This document shows positions 57,480 to 64,000 of a stretch of DNA of 64,000 nucleotides, piece after piece (positions within the stretch are counted from its first letter, which is position 1; each line of letters opens with the position of its first letter). Both the position numbers and the translations under genes were made by a program. This stretch comes from Euleptes europaea. Its lineage: Eukaryota; Chordata; Lepidosauria; Squamata; Sphaerodactylidae. Location: NCBI RefSeq assembly GCF_029931775.1, contig NC_079321.1, positions 13,040,501-13,104,500 of the forward strand, written 5' to 3'. The notes beneath the pieces are model-generated. The model was not told the origin of the DNA and searched no databases. It saw only the letters and a list, made by a program, of their open reading frames with translations.

Positions 57480-59211
57480 CTACTGATCATTCAAGCCAAT
57501 GCATACAGTTTTCCCCAAATCGGGTTACATAATGTGCAATGAACCCAGGTCCAACCAGGGAGATCCAACCCATGTATAAAAGGCCAATGAGAGAAGCTGC
57601 TGGTTTGGGTCAGAAATCTGTGGGTTGCAAGTATTTGCCACTCGGCTGCTTGCCTGAAGAACAAGTACTTCTCATGCCCAGCAGACAGCCAAATGGCAGA
57701 GATTCCATGCTTATGCTACCATAACATTGGCACCATTTTGGCTCTGGAAATCAGGCCAGTTTTTCTTTCACATGAAGCGCTTTCCAATTTTAGTTCTAGT
57801 CCAGTGCACAAGAAAACGTAGAGCTCAAAATAAAGACAGGACAGAGAGAGAGAGCAGAGATTAACATTGATTGCAGTGACACGGGGAACATTCAGGTTCA
57901 ATTTATTTTTCAAGATAATCAGCAATAAGGCAAGCAACAGAAGCTGTTAGGTTTCAGAATGGCAACTGAGAGGAGGAAACAACTCAAGTACAAAAATTTC
58001 AAAAAACAAACTCAAAACTAAGTAACCAGATTTCACATGACTTGATCTATTCATGCTATTTTTTCCTGTGATTTATATAAATTAAAATCAAGTTATTTAA
58101 GATACATGGCAACTCCTCTCTTTGCTAGACTGGATTTTCCAATTGGCAGGCTAGGATTCACATTTTTTAGGAGCCTAAAATTTTCCAAACAAAAAATAGA
58201 CCTGTGAAAAAACTCAGCCAAGGCAACCCTGCTTAATAACAATTGTTTATATAGTACAGTACTGGAGAAGCCCTTGCCATTAGATGCCTTTTCTTCAGTC
58301 TATAGCTTCATTGTGGCTATACCACTGGGAACATGGCAAAGGTGGAGGTGGGTGGGAATTACTCCAATGGCAATCTTCCAATGCAGTGATGTCACTAACA
58401 GCTACACAACCAGAAGCAATGTCACAGCAGCATGGGGCACTCTAGGCTTCACCCCCAAACTCTGTGTTAAAAACCATAGAGGTTTGGGTGAATCCTAGAG
58501 TGTCCTGTGACTCAGTGATGTCACTTCCAGTTATATAGCCAGAAGTGATGTCATGGTGTCGAAAGATTGCTATTTCTCATTCTCATTTTTCCTTACTGCC
58601 CACTGAGTGCTGGTGGGTGACAGGGGAGTGCCTGCAGGGCTTCTTTAACCAGTGGCAAGTACATGGCAGCCATAATTGCGGCAAATAATATAAGGAAATT
58701 GGAAATGGGTAGCACTATCATTATGACTCAATCATGATAGACTAAGTTCCCCCTGTAAATTTGCCAGACCTCTGCCCTCAGCCTAGGGTTGCCAGGTCCT
58801 CCTTTGCCACCAGCAGGAGCTTCGGTGTGTGTGTGTGTGTGGATACGCGCAAGCGCAAAAACGTCCCTTCCAGGTTTACGCTGGAAGAGATGGGGACACT
58901 CTAGCGTGTCCCTCAAAAATCTCTATGGAAACCATAGAGTTTTTGGAGGAGTATGCTAGAGCATCCCCATTGCCTCCTGGTTTACCCTGGAAGTGACAGG
59001 GAGGCTTTAGCACATTCCTACAAAAATTCTGAGGTTTCCATAGAGTTTTTTTGAGGAATGTGCTAGAGCATCCCTGTCACTTCTGGGGTAAATCTGGAAG
59101 GGACATTATTTCACTGTGCGTGGGCAGATTGCCCCCCTTCAGTTGGCCAGCTTTCCCCCTCTGGCCAGCTGAGGGCAGTGGTGGACAGGCCTGTTAATGG
59201 TGGGCAATTGC
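57480..59211. other. intergenic with low-grade internal repeats
   Basis: Mostly anonymous. From about 58790 there is a decayed TAGGGTTGCC-like start, a GT run, and repeated blocks around CCATAGAGTTTTT and ATGCTAGAGCATCCC in both directions. Confidence 0.4.
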
Positions 59212-59219
59212 TACTAGGG

Positions 59220-60078
59220 CAGGGGTCTGCAAACTGCGGCTCCCGAGCCGCATGCGGCTCTTTGGCCCGTTGAATGTGGCTCTCCAAACTTGGTTCGGCG
59301 CCCCTGCTCTCGCGCTCGCTTGCGCGGGCAGCTGGGCTGCTGAGCCACGCACCTGAGAGAGAGAGAGAGAGAGAGCAGGCAAGCGGGTACGCTGTCTCTC
59401 CCCCCCCCCCCCGCCGTGGAGAATGGCCAGGTCCCCCTTTCCCTTGCCCTCAATGGTTGGGAGGCTAAAGCCTCCCCTCTAGCCGTGCGATTGCTGGGCG
59501 GCTCAACGGTTCCTGCCCCCCCGCCTGTCTATCAGCTGTTGGGCGGGGCGGGCTTCCTTTGGTAGACCCGGCCTCCGGCTGGGTCCCATTGGGAGGCCAT
59601 GTCTACCCACTGGCTTTCTTGGCGGTAGACCTGGACTCCAAGGAGGGGGAAAAGTCCCCCTTCAGAGGCCAGGTCTACTAATTGGCTTCTATGGGCCTCT
59701 GGAGGCCAGGTCTACTGCCAAGAAAGCCAATGGGTAGACCTGGCCTCCCAATGGGACTCAGTCGGAGGCCAGGTCTACCAATAGGCTTTTATGGCGGTAG
59801 TCCAGGCCTCCAGACGAGTACTCCGGACGGGGAGGGGGAAATGGCAGGGACTCACAATTTAATTTTTATCAATAAATAAGATCACTGTTAAGTATGATAT
59901 CAAGTTTTATTCAGTGTACCTATAGTTTAATTAAGACTTAAAACTTTAATTAAAGTTTATTAAGTTAATAAACAGTGTACCTACCTATATAGTTTAAGAA
60001 ATTTGGCTCTCAAAAGAAATCTCAATCGTTGTACTGTTGATACTTGGCTCTTTTGACTAATGAGTTTGCCGACCCCTG
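59220..60078. mobile_element. hAT element, 859 bp, with perfect 8-bp target duplication
   Basis: Ends CAGGGGTCTGCAAACTGCGG and AGTTTGCCGACCCCTG are inverse. TACTAGGG flanks it exactly at 59212-59219 and 60079-60086. The left half is GC-rich with repeated AGGCCAGGTCTAC blocks in both directions; the right half is AT-rich. No transposase is encoded. Confidence 0.9.
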
Positions 60079-60086
60079 TACTAGGG

Positions 60087-60948
60087 CGTTATGACATTAG
60101 TCAACATTCCTTTTACTCCCCCATTCCCCCCCCCCCAGTCATTTGAGCAGGTTTGGGCAGCATGGGTGAGAGTTTGTCTTGCAGCTCTGGGCCAATGGTA
60201 AGCCTACACAGAATCAAACCAGATTACTGATTTATTAGTCACATTGTAATTATCAATATTATATGGGTTTGAGTTAAGGAAGAGGGGCAGAATTTGGAAA
60301 GCAACCAGGGCTTCCACATGACTAAATCTGGGACTGCATCTTTCTTTGCCTTTTTCTATAAAATTGTATGAAGGGTTTGTATGCTTAGTAACAGCATAGG
60401 CTGAATGCCAAACCAGTGTGTATATCAATTAAGCATTGTCCACAACCTTGAAAACCACATACAAGGGGCATGGAATCTTTCCATTTCTACTTCCCCCGCT
60501 TCCTACCCTGTTGTTGTTTTTTTAAGTGCAAAGGGTTTAAGATGTGCTTTGGATGAGGCATTGAAAAGATTACCTACCGATTTCATGGGTGACTAGTATC
60601 TTAGGCCTGTATTTTCTCATTAAGAAAAAGCCAAAAGATTTTTTTTTCATCGTTTATATTACCATCGTACTGCATCCTGTTTCTTCTGAGAAACATATCC
60701 AGGATATAAAAAATAAGTTAAGAAAGCTTGCTCTGAAGGTGAAGTATTGTATGACTCCCCCCCCCCCCACCAACATTTCATCACTTTTACACCCTGGTTT
60801 TCATTGGCAAAAGAGCATGATTGAATTGTGATTATGTTGATGGATTTCTTAGATTGGGCTCTTCTTCCAGCACCAACAAAGCTGAGGTGAAAATGTTTCT
60901 GGAAAAAATCTCCTCGTTGCCATGGCAGCTGTATAGGGGCTCAGACAC
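60087..60948 (-). other. HTR2A: HTR2A 3' UTR and flank
   Basis: No repeat was recognised between the stop codon and the hAT element. At least the part from 60948 down to about 60215 is likely 3' UTR, given the poly-A signal listed next. Confidence 0.5.
60231..60236 (-). terminator. HTR2A: candidate HTR2A polyadenylation signal
   Basis: AATAAA on the minus strand, about 715 bases past the stop codon, the first good match downstream. Longer 3' ends cannot be excluded. Confidence 0.5.
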
Positions 60949-61751
60949 TCACAAGCAGCTAACCTTTTCATTCACCTGGCTAGCGTTGCTCATTAAGGTC
61001 CCATCCAAATGATGTATTTCTATTTTCACGGTAGAGTAGTCCTTGGACATCATCTTCGACTCCTTCTTTTTCAAATGTTTCATTTGCGCTAACTGAAGCT
61101 GGCTCGTATTGTACGCAATAGCAGGGATCGTGTTCACTAAGATCAGCTGCAGGGGTTTCTTTTCCTCTTTGTAGCGACACTGGATGTAACGCGAGAAAGC
61201 CGACCGGTAGGTTTTGTTGAAGAGTGTGTACACGAGCGGATTGACCGCCGAAGACAGGTACCCGACCCAGACAAAAATGTTCAGCAGTCCTCCCACGACC
61301 TCTTCGTTGCACGACTCCTTACAGATCACAGCCATCACGTTGGTGACGAAGAATGGACACCACATCACAACAAACAGAAAGAAGACAATCCCAAGGACTT
61401 TGGACGCTTTCTGCTCATTACTGATGGACTGCATCGTCCTCCTTCCAGAGGCTCCGAGGTCTTTGCTGAGAGACCGCTGGAAGAACCTATCTGAAGAAAG
61501 AGAGCTCTGAGGGAACAAACTGAATGAAGCAAACTTGCTTTTGGAGCCAAAGTCCTTCATGCATAATGTGGCTTCTTTTTGAAGGGCCTTTATGGTTAAA
61601 AGATAAGTGATCACCATGATTGCCAGAGGAATGAAAAAAGCCACGAAGGAGCCTATCAAGACGAAATTCTCATCCACCAGCAAGCAGCTTCCATTCTTGA
61701 ACACCTTGGAATCATCTCGAAGTCCAAAAACAGGAACGGGCATCGAAATAC
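60949..61751 (-). CDS. HTR2A: HTR2A last coding exon (5-hydroxytryptamine receptor 2A), partial gene
   Basis: A minus-strand TTCAAG acceptor precedes GTATTTCGATG at 61751, so the exon opens inside a Gly codon (GISMP in the human protein) and runs 267 codons to TGA at 60949. It encodes a Gq-coupled class A serotonin receptor of neuronal and smooth-muscle plasma membrane from extracellular loop 2 onward. Counting from the Met at 61743: loop-2 cysteine C20 (NGSC), TM5 about 27-51 with S32 (5.43), A35 (5.46) and P39 (5.50), intracellular loop 3 about 53-113 (LASFS-like and [12 protein letters not shown] blocks), TM6 about 114-140 with W128, F131 and F132 (WCPFF), TM7 about 151-173 with NPLVY at 168-172, and a tail ending EKVSCL. 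The residue following each conserved motif agrees with HTR2A rather than HTR2B or HTR2C. Earlier exons lie beyond the right edge. Confidence 0.95.
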
Positions 61752-61936
61752 CTTGAAGTTCAGGTACAAAACAGAAGAAGTGTTAAGTCATTATCTTAAA
61801 ACACATAATTTTGCATTGACAAAACATAGGGCAGAATTGCTTAGCCTGGTATGTGTTGCATTCAAAATCTGAATTAAAAAAAAACCCACATCCCAAAACT
61901 AATTAAAACCTCTACCAAATGCCATAGAGAGTGAAC
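61752..61936 (-). other. HTR2A: HTR2A intron before the last exon
   Basis: The intron extends to the window edge; apart from the repeats listed, nothing is identified. Confidence 0.6.
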
Positions 61937-62270
61937 CATAGAATCATAGAGCTGGAAGGAGCCACACAGGCCATTCTAGTCCAACCCCCTGCTCAATGCA
62001 GGATCAGCCTACAGCATCCCTGACAAGTGTTTGTCCAGCCTCTGCTTAAAGACTGCCAGAGAGGGGGAGCTCACAACCTCCCTAGCAGCCGATTCCACTG
62101 CTGAACTACTCTTACTGTAAAAAACTTTTTCCTAATATCCAGCCGGTACCTCTCCGTCCACAATTTAAACCCATTATCGCGAGTCCTATCCTCTGCTGCC
62201 AACTGCAACAGCTCCCTGCCCTCCTCTAAGTGACAGCCCTTCGCTGCGTCACACTGGCTGCTCATATTTA
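61937..62270 (-). mobile_element. CR1 LINE 3' part
   Basis: ATAGAATCATAGAGCTGGAAG through CACAATTTAAACCCATTATC on the plus strand. The minus strand encodes LDIRKKFFTVRVVQQWNRL, the CR1 C-terminal block. Confidence 0.85.
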
Positions 62271-62466
62271 GCTTACAGTGCACAGCTGTATACTGATAAC
62301 ATTCTTGGAAATGGAGAGTAGGACATTGCTGTGGATGCTGTTACATTAAAGTTTGCAGCTTTTTCTAAGAAAGTACCATTGGCAGTCCATAAGCACCGGA
62401 ATAGTGAGAATAGGAAGTGGTCAGATCCGAGGGGCTGGATAGTCAGATGAAAATACACACTGGCAT

Positions 62467-62682
62467 GAACACATGAAGCTGCCTTATACTGAATCAGACC
62501 CTTGGTCCATCAAAGTCAATATTGTCTACTCAGACTGGCAGTGGCACTCCAGGGTCTCAAGTAGAGGTCTTTCACATCACCTCCTTGCCTAGTCCCTTTA
62601 ACGGGAAATGATGGGGATTGAACCTGGGACCTTCTGCATGCCAAGCAGATGCTCTTCCACTGAGCCACGGCCCCTCCCTGAA
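62467..62682 (-). mobile_element. Ala-SINE, full length
   Basis: AACACATGAAGCTGCCTTATA to CTGAGCCACGGCCCCTCCC, in HTR2A intron sequence. Confidence 0.9.
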
Positions 62683-63190
62683 GGCCTAGTGAGAAGTCTG
62701 CAATTTACTGTTCTCACTAGTCTCTTCCAGGGATGATTCTCCAGTTGAGTGACCCAAGTGACTGCTTAGGGCAGCACAATCAGGTGGGGCACTGATACAC
62801 CACAGGGGGGTTGGCTTGCTCCCAGATGTCAGCATTGTCAAAGGCCTATTAACGCCTCCTTAAGGGTGATCGGTTGGTCCACAACAAAACCACCAAATGC
62901 TGAGGTGTGAAGCTCACAACCCCAGGGCAATGCTGCCAAAAGTCCCATTGACTACCCTGCCAGCCAGAGACCAAGAGTCCAAGGGACTATGTCTCTAGCC
63001 CTCCTGGGTCTAAGGTCAAGAAGTCAGCCTTGCAAGGCAGGACACTTGCAAGTTGAGTTCCAAAAACAGTTTTTTCTAGTATTTGTAGCCAATAAGGGCT
63101 AAAGTACTGGATTCAGAGTGAAGCTCCAAATCTTAAGAATACCACAAAACATATTTAGAGTATTGTTGAAGGCTTTCACGGTCAGAGTTC

Positions 63191-63641
63191 ATTGGTTCTT
63201 GTAGGTTATCCGAGCTGTGTGACCGTGGTCTTGGTATTTTCTTTCCTGACATTTTGCCAGCAGCTGTGGCAGGCATCTTCAGAGGAGTAACACTGAAGGA
63301 CAGTGTCTCTCAGTGTCAAGTGTGTAGGAAGAGTAATATATAGTCAGAAAGGGCTTGGGTTTGAGCTGAATCATTGTCCTGCAAAAGGTATCTACTGCGA
63401 TGCAGAGACTTACAGGACAATGATTAGCACATTACCTTTGATACTTTTTGCAGGACAATGATTCAGCTCAAACCCAAGCCCTTTCTGACTATATATTACT
63501 CTTCCTACACACTTGACACTGAGAGACACTGTCCTTCAGTGTTACTCCTCTGAAGATGCCTGCCACAGCTGCTGGCGAAACGTCAGGAAAGAAAATACCA
63601 AGACCACGGTCACACAGCCAAGATAACCTACAAGAACCAAT
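63191..63641. mobile_element. palindrome of two Penelope-like terminal repeats
   Basis: The left arm 63191-63392 starts ATTGGTTCTTGTAGGTTATC and the right arm 63438-63641 ends with its inverse. The arms are nearly identical over about 200 bases and enclose about 45 bases. The sequence (CCTCTGAAGATGCCTGCCAC, GTCACACAGCC, CCTACAAGAACC) is a Penelope-like terminal repeat, also present at 42.01 kb. Confidence 0.75.
63546..63588 (+). ncRNA. hammerhead-ribozyme-like motif in a Penelope-like end
   Basis: In order: TCCT (stem I, 63546-63549), CTGAAGA (63550-63556), a GCC/GGC stem II with a 13-base loop (to 63576), GAAA (63577-63580), a CG that would form a minimal stem III, UC with cleavage expected after C63584, and AGGA (63585-63588) pairing back with TCCT. 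This is the layout known for hammerheads in Penelope-like elements. One extra U lies between the CTGAAGA box and stem II, and stem III has no loop, so activity would require a dimeric form. Confidence 0.5.
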
Positions 63642-63967
63642 AATTGAAGAGGTTTATTTTTTTTAAAATGTGCAGGATTATACAATATATGGACAGTGGA
63701 CAGTGAGCATAAAATAATAAAGCTAAATGTATAACCTAAGTATTTTTACAAGCATAGGTTCTCTAGATCCAGATGTTACTTGACAAGATTGTATCCAATA
63801 AAGTCCAAAACAGGTTCTCCATCCAGCAGGGCCCACCCAGAATCAAGAGGTGTCTCCAATCAGACATAAAGGGCAAAACTAGAATGAAAGATCTTTCCTT
63901 TACACCTAACAACCCACGTTGGCATGATTCTAGCTGACCAATAAAATGTATAGCAAATGATGTAACT

Positions 63968-64000
63968 TAGGGTTGCCGCCCTCCAGGTGGAACCTGGAGA
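63968..64000 (+). mobile_element. TAGGGTTGCC-type MITE, cut by window edge
   Basis: TTAGGGTTGCCGCCCTCCAG and GTGGAACCTGGAGA are the left end of this MITE; the rest is outside. Confidence 0.65.

Overview
The window is nuclear DNA of a vertebrate, almost certainly a squamate reptile (lizard or gecko type). The evidence is split genes with GT-AG introns, CpG-rich gene starts, and a repeat mix of Sauria SINEs, CR1, L2-like and BovB LINEs, Penelope-like elements, hAT transposons and 5S-rRNA-derived SINEs. The species cannot be named from the sequence.

Three host genes are recognised. On the left, the first coding exon of NUDT15 (minus strand, 2484-2632) lies in a CpG island; the rest of that gene is outside the window. 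SUCLA2 (plus strand, start codon 8173, stop 44854) is complete in eleven coding exons that join in frame to 466 residues, the beta subunit of the mitochondrial ADP-forming succinyl-CoA ligase. Near the right end is the last coding exon of HTR2A (minus strand, 60949-61751), encoding the serotonin 2A receptor from extracellular loop 2 to the C-terminus. NUDT15 and SUCLA2 are head to head with start codons 5.5 kb apart. SUCLA2 and HTR2A converge with stop codons 16 kb apart.

The most unusual host-gene observation is a tandem duplication at the end of SUCLA2. The terminal exon exists twice (44345-44428 and 44780-44854), each copy with a splice acceptor and an open frame in the right phase, so the gene could make two C-termini. 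NUDT15 exon 1 carries one more Gly-Val pair than the human reference protein, the same change as a known human variant. HTR2A has alanine at position 5.46, as in rat rather than human.

The rest is repeat-rich intron and intergenic DNA. 1.5-4.3 kb holds a same-direction cluster of CR1 3' ends, part of it duplicated as a compound unit. 7.2-7.9 kb has 5S-derived SINEs, one split by a small inverted-repeat transposon. 8.7-10.1 kb and 26-27.7 kb are nested insertions. 36.7-38.6 kb shows two hAT elements back to back at one target site inside a SINE, the second holding an unidentified 535-bp insert. 50.6-54.1 kb is L2-like LINE material. 54.27-57.45 kb is a broken Ty3/gypsy LTR retrotransposon fossil. 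59.22-60.08 kb is an 859-bp hAT element with a perfect 8-bp target duplication. 63.19-63.64 kb is a 450-bp palindrome of Penelope-like ends containing a hammerhead-ribozyme-like motif. No CRISPR array, bacterial operon or free-standing tRNA or rRNA gene is seen.
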